This document shows positions 42,614 to 51,093 of a stretch of DNA of 64,000 nt, piece after piece. The notes under the pieces were generated by a model. That model was not told where the DNA came from. It worked only from the letters and a program-made list of their open reading frames with translations, and did not search any database. Both the position numbers and the translations under genes were made by a program. Position 1 is the first letter of the stretch. Every line of letters begins with the position of its first letter. This DNA is from Curtobacterium poinsettiae (GTDB taxonomy: Bacteria; Actinomycetota; Actinomycetes; Actinomycetales; Microbacteriaceae), in contig NZ_CP106879.1 of NCBI RefSeq assembly GCF_025677645.1, positions 930,001 to 994,000 of the forward strand. The letters are read 5' to 3'.

Positions 42614-43705
42614 TCAGACCCGCCGTTCCCAGATGCCCTCGCAGCCGACGCCGACGAACCCGACGGCCTCGTTCACGTCGAGCATGTGGCGGTTCTCCTC
42701 CGCGTTGAACGTGATGACCGAGGGGCGCCCCGGGAACCGCCGCTCGAGTTCCTGGATCCCGACGACCTTGAGCAGCCAGCCGAGCCGGTGGCCGCGGTGC
42801 TCCCGGAGCACCAGGGTGTCCCACTGCTGTGCCGGCCGTGCCGGGTCGTCCGGCACGGACAGCTGCGTGAAACCGGCCAGGATGGTCGTCGGCAGGTGCT
42901 CGACGGCCACGGTGAGCAGGGTGCGCGGTGCCCGGGCGAGCTCGTCCTCGTGCTCCCGGAGTCGTTCGGCGGTCCAGACGTCCTCGGGCTCCTCCATGTC
43001 CCCGGCGGGCGCGTCGGTGCTCATCCGGGTCTCGAGCAGGGCGATGCCGTCGAGCCACTGCTCCGGTGTGCGACCCGTCCAGGCGTGCACGCGGTACTCC
43101 GGGCCGGCGGCAGCGGACGCCCGCTCGTGCAGTCCGCGCACCAGGGATGCGTCGGCGGGCAGCGGGAGCCGGCTGATCCGGTTGACCTGGCCGAAGTGCC
43201 AGCCGCGGGCGGTCAGGAACCGCACCCCGGCCTCGTCCTCCGGCACGGCGCCGAACCCCGTCGGTGCCTGCACGTACCCGGGCCCCGACGCGGGACCGAC
43301 CTGCCGCGAGACCGCGTACGTCTTCCACTGCGTGCGGCCGTCGGCACGGGCCATCGCCTCCAGGTGGTCGGCGAGCAGCGTCCCGACGCCGCGGCGCTGG
43401 TGCTCGGGGGCGACGCCGACCGACAGCCAGCAGTTGGTGGTGCCGGGCTCCTGCTTCGTGTCGTACGAGCCGGCACCGACCACGGTGCCGCGGTCATCGC
43501 GCGCGACGACGAGTCGGCTCGGCGCTCCCGGCTCGCGGCACAGCGGCAGGTACTCCTCCGGGGTCCAGGCCAACTCGTGCAGCCCGTGCACGGCTGCTCC
43601 GGCCCCGTCGGACACCGCGAGCCACTCGGCGAAGGTCGCGACGGTGGACGGGTCGTCGTCCATCGAGGTGGGCACCGTGATCTCGTCGACGGTGTACGTG
43701 GTCAT
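42614..43705 (-). CDS. Double-domain GNAT acetyltransferase
   Basis: A 363-residue protein with two acetyltransferase modules. The N-terminal module carries a good acetyl-CoA loop (VGVAPEHQRRGVGTLLADHL, around residue 94); the C-terminal one has LVLREHRGHRLGWLLKVVGI and EENRHMLDVNEAVGFV. Such tandem GNATs resemble mycothiol synthase in layout, but no MshD-specific feature is evident. The start ATG 43705 is divergent from dcd, 83 bases away. Confidence 0.85.
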   Translation of the reverse strand: MTTYTVDEITVPTSMDDDPSTVATFAEWLAVSDGAGAAVHGLHELAWTPEEYLPLCREPGAPSRLVVARDDRGTVVGAGSYDTKQEPGTTNCWLSVGVAPEHQRRGVGTLLADHLEAMARADGRTQWKTYAVSRQVGPASGPGYVQAPTGFGAVPEDEAGVRFLTARGWHFGQVNRISRLPLPADASLVRGLHERASAAAGPEYRVHAWTGRTPEQWLDGIALLETRMSTDAPAGDMEEPEDVWTAERLREHEDELARAPRTLLTVAVEHLPTTILAGFTQLSVPDDPARPAQQWDTLVLREHRGHRLGWLLKVVGIQELERRFPGRPSVITFNAEENRHMLDVNEAVGFVGVGCEGIWERRV

Positions 43706-43776
43706 CACTGCTCCGAACGCCGCCCGCCCGGGTGGTGGGCAGCCTGGCAGCATACCGGCGCGACGCCCGCTGCCGC

Positions 43777-43782
43777 TAGGCT
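43777..43782 (+). promoter_or_regulatory. -10 box of dcd, leaderless
   Basis: TAGGCT ends six bases before the GTG at 43789. Confidence 0.55.
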
Positions 43783-43788
43783 TCGTCC

Positions 43789-44376
43789 GTGCTGCTCTCC
43801 GACCGCGACATCACCGCCCAGCTCGCTGCAGGCCGGATCGGCCTCGACCCGTACGACGCCTCGCTCGTGCAGCCGTCGAGCATCGACGTCCGGCTCGACA
43901 AGTTCTTCCGGCTGTTCGACAACCACAAGTACCCGCACATCGACCCCGCGGTGGACCAGCCCGACCTGACCCGTCTGGTCGAGACCGACCCGGACGAGGC
44001 GTTCGTGCTGCACCCGGGCGAGTTCGTCCTCGGCTCCACGTTCGAGGTCGTGACGCTGCCCGACGACATCGCCGCACGGCTCGAGGGCAAGAGCTCGCTC
44101 GGTCGCCTCGGCCTCCTGACCCACTCGACCGCGGGCTTCATCGACCCCGGGTTCTCCGGGCACGTGACGCTCGAGCTGTCGAACGTGGCGACGCTGCCCA
44201 TCGAGTTGTGGCCGGGGATGAAGATCGGACAGCTGTGCTTCTTCCAGTTGTCGAGCCCGGCCGAGAAGCCCTACGGATCCGCCGAGTACCAGTCCCGTTA
44301 CCAGGGCCAGCGCGGCCCGACCGCGTCGCGCTCGGCGCTGAACTTCCACCGGGCGGACGTCTCCGACCACCGCTGA
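43789..44376 (+). CDS. dcd: dCTP deaminase
   Basis: A 195-residue trimeric nucleotide enzyme. [41 protein letters not shown] and the active-site block [20 protein letters not shown] match dCTP deaminase. Several actinobacterial members also hydrolyse dUTP to dUMP; whether this one is bifunctional cannot be decided here. GTG start at 43789. Confidence 0.95.
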   Translation: MLLSDRDITAQLAAGRIGLDPYDASLVQPSSIDVRLDKFFRLFDNHKYPHIDPAVDQPDLTRLVETDPDEAFVLHPGEFVLGSTFEVVTLPDDIAARLEGKSSLGRLGLLTHSTAGFIDPGFSGHVTLELSNVATLPIELWPGMKIGQLCFFQLSSPAEKPYGSAEYQSRYQGQRGPTASRSALNFHRADVSDHR

Positions 44377-44411
44377 GCGTGTGCCGCTCCGGCGGCAGAC
44401 GAAAATGTTGG

Positions 44412-44433
44412 ATGCTGTGTATCGTTGCAGCAT
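44412..44433. promoter_or_regulatory. Operator overlapping the XRE-MNT start
   Basis: ATGCTG-N10-CAGCAT is a perfect dyad whose right arm includes the start codon at 44432. This is a typical position for autoregulation by an XRE antitoxin. Confidence 0.55.
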
Positions 44434-44947
44434 GTCCGCTGTTCCCCAACGGTCCGCCCGGCCACTGTCGGCCGCGGTGCTCATCCGCGACGCCCGTGAG
44501 CGCGCCGAACTGACCCAGGTCCAGCTCGCCCAGCGTGCCGGCGTCACGCAGAGCGTCATCAGCACCTATGAGAACGGTCGGCGCGAACCATCGCTCGCGG
44601 CGCTGCAACGCATGCTCCACGCCGCGGGCTTCACGACCAGCATCGACCTGCAGCCCGTCGAGGAACCACCGCCCCTGCGGGACCGCGTCACCGCCGCGCG
44701 GCAGGAGCTCATCGCGATCGTCGAGCGCTTCGGCGGGCACCGTCCTCGACTCTTCGGCAGCGTCGCTCGGGGCGAGGACGGCCCGGGCAGCGACGTCGAC
44801 CTGATGATCGACCTCGACCCGGGGCTCGGGATCTTCGCGCTCATGCGGATCCAGGACGCGGCTGAACGACTCCTCGGTGTCCGCGTCGACGTGGTCGATG
44901 CGGCGGGGATGAGCCGCGAGGTCGTCCGGACCGCGGTGCCCCTGTGA
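44432..44947 (+). CDS. XRE-MNT fusion: HTH plus minimal nucleotidyltransferase antitoxin
   Basis: A 171-residue two-domain protein. Residues ~15-70 are an XRE helix-turn-helix (LTQVQLAQRAGVTQSVISTY); residues ~85-171 are a minimal nucleotidyltransferase with GS at 109-110, Asp121, Asp123 and a third acid at Asp153. MNT proteins neutralise partner HEPN toxins by adenylylation. The ATG at 44432 is favoured because it begins the HTH; earlier starts at 44405 and 44381 fall in or before the operator. It overlaps the HEPN gene by four bases. Confidence 0.85.
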   Translation: MSAVPQRSARPLSAAVLIRDARERAELTQVQLAQRAGVTQSVISTYENGRREPSLAALQRMLHAAGFTTSIDLQPVEEPPPLRDRVTAARQELIAIVERFGGHRPRLFGSVARGEDGPGSDVDLMIDLDPGLGIFALMRIQDAAERLLGVRVDVVDAAGMSREVVRTAVPL

Positions 44948-45291
44948 CCCGCGGGTCGACCACCCGTCGCGACGTCCGCGATCGTCTCGACGACGTCATC
45001 GCCGCCTGTGCCGCGATCCTGCGCTACGTCGACGACCGCCGGTTGCCCGAGGACCTCGTGCACGACGCCGTCCGGATGCGCCTGGTCGAGATCGGTGAGG
45101 CCGTCCGCGTGCTCCCCGCGGCGGTCACCGCGGGCGAGCCGAGCATCCCGTGGTCGCGGGTGTCGGACCTGGGTGAGCGACTCACCCGGCGGTACTTCGA
45201 CACCACGCGAGCCGTCGTGTTCGGCACCGCGCGGACGGACGTGCCGCTCCTGGCCGAGGCGGCTCGGCGGCTGCGCGCCGCTCAGCCGTAG
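44944..45291 (+). CDS. HEPN-family protein (DUF86/HepT-like) with degenerate active site
   Basis: A 115-residue all-helical protein. The layout RDVRDRLDDVIAACAAIL, RLVEIGEAV and IPWSRVSDLGERLTRRYFDT matches HepT/DUF86 toxins, but where the family has RNxLxHxY this protein has GERLTRRY: the arginine (Gly77) and histidine (Arg82) of the ribonuclease motif are lost while the tyrosine (Tyr84) is kept. GTG start overlaps the MNT gene (GTGA). It may be an inactive or altered toxin. Confidence 0.8.
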   Translation: MTRGSTTRRDVRDRLDDVIAACAAILRYVDDRRLPEDLVHDAVRMRLVEIGEAVRVLPAAVTAGEPSIPWSRVSDLGERLTRRYFDTTRAVVFGTARTDVPLLAEAARRLRAAQP

Positions 45292-45297
45292 ACCGGA

Positions 45298-45357
45298 CCA
45301 CAGGGCGGACGGGAGGCACGGCCACGACGTGCACCGAGCCTCCCGTCCGCCCTGTGG
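45298..45357. terminator. Long hairpin between convergent genes
   Basis: CCACAGGGCGGACGGGAGGC pairs perfectly with its complement at 45338-45357, with a 20-base loop. It belongs to the GGGAGGC palindrome family. Confidence 0.8.
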
Positions 45358-45376
45358 CCGGCCTCCGGACGACGCA

Positions 45377-45414
45377 GGACGGCCCCGTCTCGCCGAGGCG
45401 AGACGGGGCCGTCC
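45377..45414 (-). terminator. Palindromic terminator of the sugar ABC operon
   Basis: Arms GGACGGCCCCGTCTCGCC with perfect complement and a 2-base centre, 15 bases after the chvE stop on the minus strand. Confidence 0.8.
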
Positions 45415-45429
45415 GTGGTGCTGGGGAGA

Positions 45430-46533
45430 TCAGCCCTTCTTGGCGAGCTCCTCGAGGGTGTCGTTGCCCTTGTAGGCCTCGACGGCGTTGTCCTTGGTGA
45501 CCAGGACCGGCGTGAGCTCGATCGCGGGGACCGTCTTCTTGCCGTTGTAGTTGTTCGTCTTGTCCATCGTCGTGTCGGGCTTGTCGCCCTTCGACAGCGT
45601 GGAGACGAGGTCGACGGCCGCCTGGGCCTCCTTCGACGTGTCCTTGAAGATCGTCGAGTACTGCGTGCCCTTCATGATGAGCGGGATGGACGCGGTCTCC
45701 GAGTCCTGGCCCGTCACGACGGGGTTGTCCTTGCCGGCGGCCTTGGTCGCGGTGAGGATCGCACGGGCGAGGGTGTCGTTCGGCGACAGGACGCCGTCGA
45801 GCTCGGTGTCACCCGTGTAGTACTGCGAGAGCAGGTCGGTCATGCGCGACTGGGCCTTCTGCGCGAGCCAGCCCTGCGTGACGACCTTCTGGAAGGTGGT
45901 CTGACCGGAGACGACCTTGATCGTGCCGTCGTCGATCTTCGGCTGCAGGACGTCCATCGCACCGTTGAAGAACACGGTCGCGTTGGCGTCGTCCGGCGAA
46001 CCGGCGAAGAGCTCGACGTTGTACGGCTTGTCGCCCTTCTTCTCCTCGAGGCCCTTGAGCAGCGCCTCGGCCTGGAGCTGGCCGACCTTGAAGTTGTTGA
46101 ACGCCACGTAGTAGTCGACGTTCTTCGTGTTCAGGATGTTGCGGTCCCAGGCGATGACGACGGCGCCACGGTCCTTGGCGGACTTCACCTGCGCGGTCAG
46201 CTGCGAACCGTCGGCGGCACCGATGATGACGGCCTTGGCACCCTTGGTGATCATGCCCGAGATCTGCGACTGCTGGTCGGGGACCGGGTTGCCGGCGTTG
46301 GCGTACTGGATGTCGGCCTTGAAGCCGGCGTCCTCGATCGACTTCTTGAAGGCGGCGCCCGCGAGGACCCAGTTCTGCGAGGTCTTGGCCGGCAGGGCGA
46401 CGCCGATGAGGTCGCCCTTCTTGATGCTGCTGGTGCTGCCGGCGTCGTCGGACGAGCCGCGTGCCGAGCAGCCGCTGAGGGCGAGGCCCGCGATGAGCGC
46501 CAGGCTGAGGCCGGCGACGATCTTCTTGCGCAT
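45430..46533 (-). CDS. chvE: Multiple-monosaccharide ABC transporter substrate-binding lipoprotein
   Basis: A 367-residue periplasmic-binding-type lipoprotein. The signal peptide ends in the lipobox LSGC with Cys22. The body follows the ribose/galactose-binding fold (GVALPAKTSQNWVLAGAAFK, AVVIAWDRNILNTKNVDYYV). Its gene neighbours and sequence style match the ChvE-MmsA-MmsB monosaccharide system that imports xylose, arabinose, galactose or glucose. It is third in the operon after the ATPase and permease. Confidence 0.88.
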   Translation of the reverse strand: MRKKIVAGLSLALIAGLALSGCSARGSSDDAGSTSSIKKGDLIGVALPAKTSQNWVLAGAAFKKSIEDAGFKADIQYANAGNPVPDQQSQISGMITKGAKAVIIGAADGSQLTAQVKSAKDRGAVVIAWDRNILNTKNVDYYVAFNNFKVGQLQAEALLKGLEEKKGDKPYNVELFAGSPDDANATVFFNGAMDVLQPKIDDGTIKVVSGQTTFQKVVTQGWLAQKAQSRMTDLLSQYYTGDTELDGVLSPNDTLARAILTATKAAGKDNPVVTGQDSETASIPLIMKGTQYSTIFKDTSKEAQAAVDLVSTLSKGDKPDTTMDKTNNYNGKKTVPAIELTPVLVTKDNAVEAYKGNDTLEELAKKG

Positions 46534-46595
46534 GTGATTGCTTTCTCTTCGTTGAGGAGGTGTGGGGCCGGAGCCCCGCTGTGGGGAGGGGTGGA

Positions 46596-47888
46596 CTAGG
46601 GGAGGGTGATCTTGTCCGGCTGGTCCTCGATGGACCGCGGCTGCTGGGCGGCCACCGTGTTCTGCTCGGTGTCCTTCCGCTGGAACTGCCGCATCATGCC
46701 CCCGATGAGCGACGGGCGTCCCTGCGACTTCGAGTAGACGTCGAAGGCGACGGCGACGAGCAGGACCAGGCCGCGGATGATCTGCACCTGGTTGGACTCG
46801 AGGCCCATGAGCTGCAGACCGTTCGACAGCAGCGCCATCACGAGACCACCGATGATCGAGCCGGAGATCGTGCCGACACCACCGGCGACCGCCGCGCCAC
46901 CGACGAACACGGCGGCGATCGCGTCGAGCTCCCAGCCGGTGCCGTCCGCGGGGCCCGAAGCGCCGGAGTAGGCGACGAACACCATGCCGGCGATCGCGGC
47001 GAGGACGGACATGTTCATCATGACGAAGAAGTTGACCCGCCGCGCCGAGACGCCGGACAGGACGGCCGCGTTGGCGTTGCCACCGACGGCGTAGACCTGG
47101 CGACCGAAGATCGTGTTCTTCGTGACGAAGCCGTAGACGATGGTCAGGATGCCGAGGATGATCGCGACGATCGGGACCGAGGTGCCGACCGGACCGGCAC
47201 CGAACAGGTACGTGGCGACGAGCGTGACGGCGACCAGGATGCCGGTGCGCACGATCGAGACCCACAGCGGCGGGACCTCGGCCTGCATCTTCCGACGGCG
47301 GGCACGGCCCCGGGCCTCGATGATGATGAGCGCGAGGACTGTGACGAGGCCGATGAGCAGCGTGCCGTTGCTGAAGCCGAAGTCGGGGCCGAAGTCACCG
47401 AGGAAGCCGGCGCCGATCGGGGTGAAGGCATCCGGGACGGGGACCGACGTCGAGTTGCCGATGATCTGGTTCACACCACGGAAGATGAGCTGACCGGCCA
47501 GCGTCACGATGAAGGCCGGGACCTTCACGAACGCGACCCAGAAGCCCTGCCACGCACCGATCAGGGCACCGCATGCGAGACCCAGGATGATGGCGGCCCA
47601 CACCGGGAAGTCCCACACGGCCATGGACTGCGCCACGACGATGCCGACGACCGCTGCGACCGAACCCACCGACAGGTCGATGTGCCCCGCGATGATGACC
47701 ATGACCATGCCGAGCGCCAGGATCAGGATGTAGGAGTACTGCAGGAACAGGTTGATGACGTTGGTCGGCTCGAGGATGAGCCCGTTCGTCGTGACCGAGA
47801 AGAAGATCAGCAGCACGATGAGCGCGATGATCATGCCGTACTGGCCGATGCTGTTGCCCTTGCCGAAGAGCAGTTTCAGGTTGTTCAT
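46596..47888 (-). CDS. mmsB: Multiple-monosaccharide ABC transporter permease
   Basis: A 430-residue BPD_transp_2 family permease with about twelve hydrophobic segments. [20 protein letters not shown] is the family's hallmark. A basic loop ([18 protein letters not shown]) and an extended C-terminal tail rich in Gln are hydrophilic. The ATG overlaps the ATPase stop by four bases. It forms the channel for the sugar bound by ChvE. Confidence 0.93.
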   Translation of the reverse strand: MNNLKLLFGKGNSIGQYGMIIALIVLLIFFSVTTNGLILEPTNVINLFLQYSYILILALGMVMVIIAGHIDLSVGSVAAVVGIVVAQSMAVWDFPVWAAIILGLACGALIGAWQGFWVAFVKVPAFIVTLAGQLIFRGVNQIIGNSTSVPVPDAFTPIGAGFLGDFGPDFGFSNGTLLIGLVTVLALIIIEARGRARRRKMQAEVPPLWVSIVRTGILVAVTLVATYLFGAGPVGTSVPIVAIILGILTIVYGFVTKNTIFGRQVYAVGGNANAAVLSGVSARRVNFFVMMNMSVLAAIAGMVFVAYSGASGPADGTGWELDAIAAVFVGGAAVAGGVGTISGSIIGGLVMALLSNGLQLMGLESNQVQIIRGLVLLVAVAFDVYSKSQGRPSLIGGMMRQFQRKDTEQNTVAAQQPRSIEDQPDKITLP

Positions 47889-49477
47889 GAGGCGGTGGCG
47901 CCCTTCCGCGCGGAGGTCATGCTGCGCATGAGCGATTCGGGATCGGCCTGGTCGGCCGGGAGGTCAGCGGTGATCTGGCCCTCGAAGATGGTGTAGATCC
48001 GGTCGGAGAGACCGAGGAGTTCGGGGAGCTCGGACGAGATGAGGATGATGCCCTTCCCCTCGGCGGCGAGCTGCTGGATGATCCCGTAGATCTCGAACTT
48101 GGCGCCCACGTCGATGCCGCGGGTGGGCTCGTCGAGGATCAGGATGTCCGGGTCGGTGAACATCCACTTGGACAGGACGACCTTCTGCTGGTTGCCACCG
48201 GACAGCTTGCCGACGTTGTCCTCGACGCTCGGCACCTTCGTGCGGAGCATCTTGCGGTACTTCTCGGCGACCGAGTACTCCTCGAGCGAGTCGACGACAC
48301 CGAGCTTCGAGATCTTCTGCAGGTCGGCGGCGACCGTCGAGCGCTTCACGGTGTCGAGCAGGTTCAGGCCGAGCGCCTTGCGGTCCTCGGAGACGTAGCC
48401 GAGGCCGTTCTCGATCGCCTGCTGGACGTTCGTGACCTTGATCTCGCGGCCGTCCTTGATGATCTGGCCGTCGAGCCAGGTGCCGTACGAGCGGCCGAAC
48501 AGGCTCATCGCGAGCTCGGTGCGTCCGGCGCCCATCAGGCCGGCGAAGCCGACGATCTCACCGCGGCGGACGTGGAAGTTCGAGGCCTTGCAGACCAGAC
48601 GCGACGAGTCGAGCGGGTGCTGCACGGTCCAGTTGCGGACCTCGAAGAAGGTCTCGCCGATCTTCGGGGTGCGGTCGGGGAAGCGCGACTCGAGCGAGCG
48701 GCCGACCATGCCGCGGATGATGCGGTCCTCGTTGACGCCGTCCGCCTTGACGTTGAGCGTCTCGATGGCCTTGCCGTCGCGGATGATCGTGATCTCGTCG
48801 GCGATCTGCTCGATCTCGTTGAGCTTGTGGCTGATGATGATGCTCGCGATGCCCTTGGCCTTCAGCCCGACGATCAGGTCGAGCAGGTGCTGCGAGTCGT
48901 TCTCGTTGAGCGCGGCGGTCGGCTCGTCGAGGATCAGGAGCTTGACGTCCTTGTGCAGGGCCTTCGCGATCTCGACGAGCTGCTGCTTGCCGACACCGAG
49001 GTTCTTGATCTGCGTGTCCGGGTCGTCGGCCAGGCCCACGCGGGCGAGCAGGTCCTGCGCACGGAGCTGCGCGGCGGTCCAGTCGATGCGTCCGAAGCGG
49101 CCCGGCTCGTTGCCGAGGAACAGGTTCTCGGTGATCGAGAGCTCCGGGATGAGTGCCAGCTCCTGGTGGATGATGACGATGCCGGCCTGCTCGGACTGCT
49201 TGATGTTCGAGAAGCGGACTTCTTCGCCCTCGTAGACGATCTCGCCGCTGTAGGTGCCGTACGGGTAGACGCCCGACAAGACCTTCATCAGGGTCGACTT
49301 GCCGGCGCCGTTCTCGCCGCAGATCGCGTGGATCTCGCCGGCGCGGACGCTGAGGGAGACGTCGGCCAGCGCCTTCACACCAGGGAACTCCTTGGTGATC
49401 GAGCGCATCTCGAGGATCGTCTCGGGTGCGGTGATCGACCGGGTCTCGAGGCCGGTGTCGATCGGGGTTGACGCCAC
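47885..49477 (-). CDS. mmsA: Multiple-monosaccharide ABC transporter ATPase (two ABC domains)
   Basis: A 530-residue protein with two ATPase modules. The first has Walker [10 protein letters not shown] and the signature region [15 protein letters not shown]; the second has a degenerate Walker A ([15 protein letters not shown]) and [15 protein letters not shown], as in sugar transporters of this type. The GTG start has AGAAGGAG seven bases upstream. It is the first gene of the operon, whose promoter carries a LacI-type operator. Confidence 0.95.
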   Translation of the reverse strand: MASTPIDTGLETRSITAPETILEMRSITKEFPGVKALADVSLSVRAGEIHAICGENGAGKSTLMKVLSGVYPYGTYSGEIVYEGEEVRFSNIKQSEQAGIVIIHQELALIPELSITENLFLGNEPGRFGRIDWTAAQLRAQDLLARVGLADDPDTQIKNLGVGKQQLVEIAKALHKDVKLLILDEPTAALNENDSQHLLDLIVGLKAKGIASIIISHKLNEIEQIADEITIIRDGKAIETLNVKADGVNEDRIIRGMVGRSLESRFPDRTPKIGETFFEVRNWTVQHPLDSSRLVCKASNFHVRRGEIVGFAGLMGAGRTELAMSLFGRSYGTWLDGQIIKDGREIKVTNVQQAIENGLGYVSEDRKALGLNLLDTVKRSTVAADLQKISKLGVVDSLEEYSVAEKYRKMLRTKVPSVEDNVGKLSGGNQQKVVLSKWMFTDPDILILDEPTRGIDVGAKFEIYGIIQQLAAEGKGIILISSELPELLGLSDRIYTIFEGQITADLPADQADPESLMRSMTSARKGATAS

Positions 49478-49602
49478 AGTGCATCTCCTTCTGCCGCTGC
49501 GATGCGGCAGTTGTTCGGGTGGTTCTGCTGCGGCAGCGAATGGGCGCAGGTGGCCTGCGTGGACTTCGTTGTCGCGTCCGGTGTCCTGCTGGTGTGACGC
49601 TC

Positions 49603-49664
49603 ATGTGAACGGTCACATCGGCTGGACGGAGGCAATTTACGCACAGCCTCGGTGCGGCTGTCAA
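49603..49664 (-). promoter_or_regulatory. Promoter and LacI operator of the sugar ABC operon
   Basis: On the minus strand TTGACA (49659-49664), 18 bases and GTAAAT (49635-49640) form a near-consensus promoter. ATGTGA-ACGG-TCACAT (49603-49618), as read on the plus strand, lies just downstream of the start point. The same type of site precedes the LacI gene. Confidence 0.75.
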
Positions 49665-49774
49665 TTCGGATTGGTCGCGTTTTCGTAACGGCGTGCGTGA
49701 TCCGGAGGGAACGTCCCCCGGGTTGGGGCCAGGGGCCCCGGAACCGGGCGCTTCGTTGCGTGGATCCGCATGCG

Positions 49775-49818
49775 CGGACGGGAGGCCCGTGGCGGGCCCG
49801 CCACGGGCCTCCCGTCCG
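49775..49818 (-). terminator. 44-bp perfect palindrome after lacI
   Basis: Arms begin CGGACGGGAGGCCCGTGGCG and are fully complementary. It lies downstream of the LacI gene on the minus strand and has the GGGAGGCCC core. Confidence 0.7.
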
Positions 49819-49956
49819 TTCGATGGCCCGTCCGGGGCCGCGCTCGCCTTGTCGGAGCGGGTGTACCTGGCGCTTCCGGGCGTACCGGGTCGGAAGTTCG
49901 TGGCAGGTACGCCCGTTCCTGGCAGGTACTCCGGGGTGGGCGCGGCCCGATGTGCG

Positions 49957-50976
49957 TCAGCGTGTGCGGGGCGCGCTGGTGGAGGCGCGCACGACCAGCT
50001 GCGGGACGATGTCGATCGGGCGGAGCAGCTCGCCCTCACTCGGCAGCAGCAGGTCCACACAGCGACGCCCGAGCTCGGCGAAGTCGACCTGCACCGTGGT
50101 GAGCGGCGGCCAGAAGTGCTTCGCCTCCGGGATGTCGTCGTAGCCGACCACGGACAGGTCGCCCGGGACGTCGAGCCCGTACGAGCGCGCTGCGTGCATC
50201 ACGCCGAGCGCCATCTGGTCGTTCGAGCAGAAGATGGCGGTGCAGTCCCGCCACCGCAGCAGCTCGCGGCCGGCGTGGTAGCCGAAGTCGGCGGTCCAGT
50301 CGCCCAGGATCGGCGGGGCGACGGCCATGTCGCGGTCGGACATCTCGCGCAGGAACCCCTGCATCCGGGCATCGGCCTCGATCCAGTCCTGCGGCCCCGC
50401 GATGTGTCGGACGTACTCGTGCCCCAGGTCGAGCAGGTGCGCGGTCGCGAGTCGTGCGCCCTCCATCTGGTCCACCCACAGGGCCGTCGGGTCCTCGCCG
50501 ACGCTGGCGCGCATGGTGACGTAGGGGGTGCGGATCCCGAGCTCCGCGATCAGGTCGAAGACCCGCTGCTGGGGCGCGATGACGACGATGCCCTCGACGT
50601 CGAGGTCGAGCAGGTGCCCCAGTCCTTCACGGACGGCGGCGTCGGTCGCCTCGGCGATGTTCGCCGTCGTGACCGAGTAGCCGCGGAGCATCGCGGCGTC
50701 CTCGATCGCCTGCAGTGCCACGGCGGGGCCGTAGTGGGCGCGGCGGGCCGTCAGGACGCCGATCGTGTGGGTCCGGCTCGTGACCAGGGCGCGTGCAGCC
50801 CGGTTCGGCCGGTACTGCAGCTGCTCCATGGCCGCCAGGACCTTGTCGCGTGTCTCGGCCCGGATCGCGTCCGAGTTGTTCAGCACCCGCGAGACGGTCT
50901 GGTGCGAGACGCCCGCGATCCGTGCGACGTCACGGATGCTGGGCGAACGCGGTTGCTGTGTCCGCGATGACGCCAT
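49957..50976 (-). CDS. LacI-family transcriptional regulator
   Basis: A 339-residue repressor. The N-terminal HTH and hinge are clear (SIRDVARIAGVSHQTVSRVL and RPNRAARALVT), followed by a sugar-binding core (IFCSNDQMALGVMHAARSYG, VVGYDDIPEAKHFWPPLTTV). It is located just upstream of the monosaccharide ABC operon on the same strand, and matching operators sit before both, so it probably represses transporter and itself until sugar binds. Confidence 0.93.
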   Translation of the reverse strand: MASSRTQQPRSPSIRDVARIAGVSHQTVSRVLNNSDAIRAETRDKVLAAMEQLQYRPNRAARALVTSRTHTIGVLTARRAHYGPAVALQAIEDAAMLRGYSVTTANIAEATDAAVREGLGHLLDLDVEGIVVIAPQQRVFDLIAELGIRTPYVTMRASVGEDPTALWVDQMEGARLATAHLLDLGHEYVRHIAGPQDWIEADARMQGFLREMSDRDMAVAPPILGDWTADFGYHAGRELLRWRDCTAIFCSNDQMALGVMHAARSYGLDVPGDLSVVGYDDIPEAKHFWPPLTTVQVDFAELGRRCVDLLLPSEGELLRPIDIVPQLVVRASTSAPRTR

Positions 50977-51005
50977 TGCTGCTCGTTTCCGCCCGGGTGT
51001 CGTGG

Positions 51006-51028
51006 CACATCGATGTGCACGTTCACAT
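51006..51028. promoter_or_regulatory. LacI operators upstream of lacI
   Basis: ATGTGCACGTTCACAT (51013-51028) matches the ABC-operon operator; it overlaps a second perfect palindrome CACATCGATGTG (51006-51017). CATAAT on the minus strand (51042-51047) is a plausible -10 box placing the start point beside the operators. Confidence 0.65.
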
Positions 51029-51093
51029 TCCGGGCCAGATCATTATGCACGTCCGGCGGATCGACGCCACCTGTGCGTCGATCCGCCGTCCGC

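Larger units (their letters stand above)
49478..49956. other. 479-base gap between the ABC operon and lacI
   Basis: No gene was found. It holds the sugar-operon promoter and operator and a 44-bp palindrome, listed separately. The rest, including GGCAGGTAC repeats near 49904 and 49921, is unassigned. Confidence 0.6.

Noticed and set aside
44381..44431. Earlier starts for the XRE-MNT gene at 44381 and 44405
   Set aside because: These would translate through the operator dyad and add a non-conserved N-terminus; ATG 44432 begins the HTH region.
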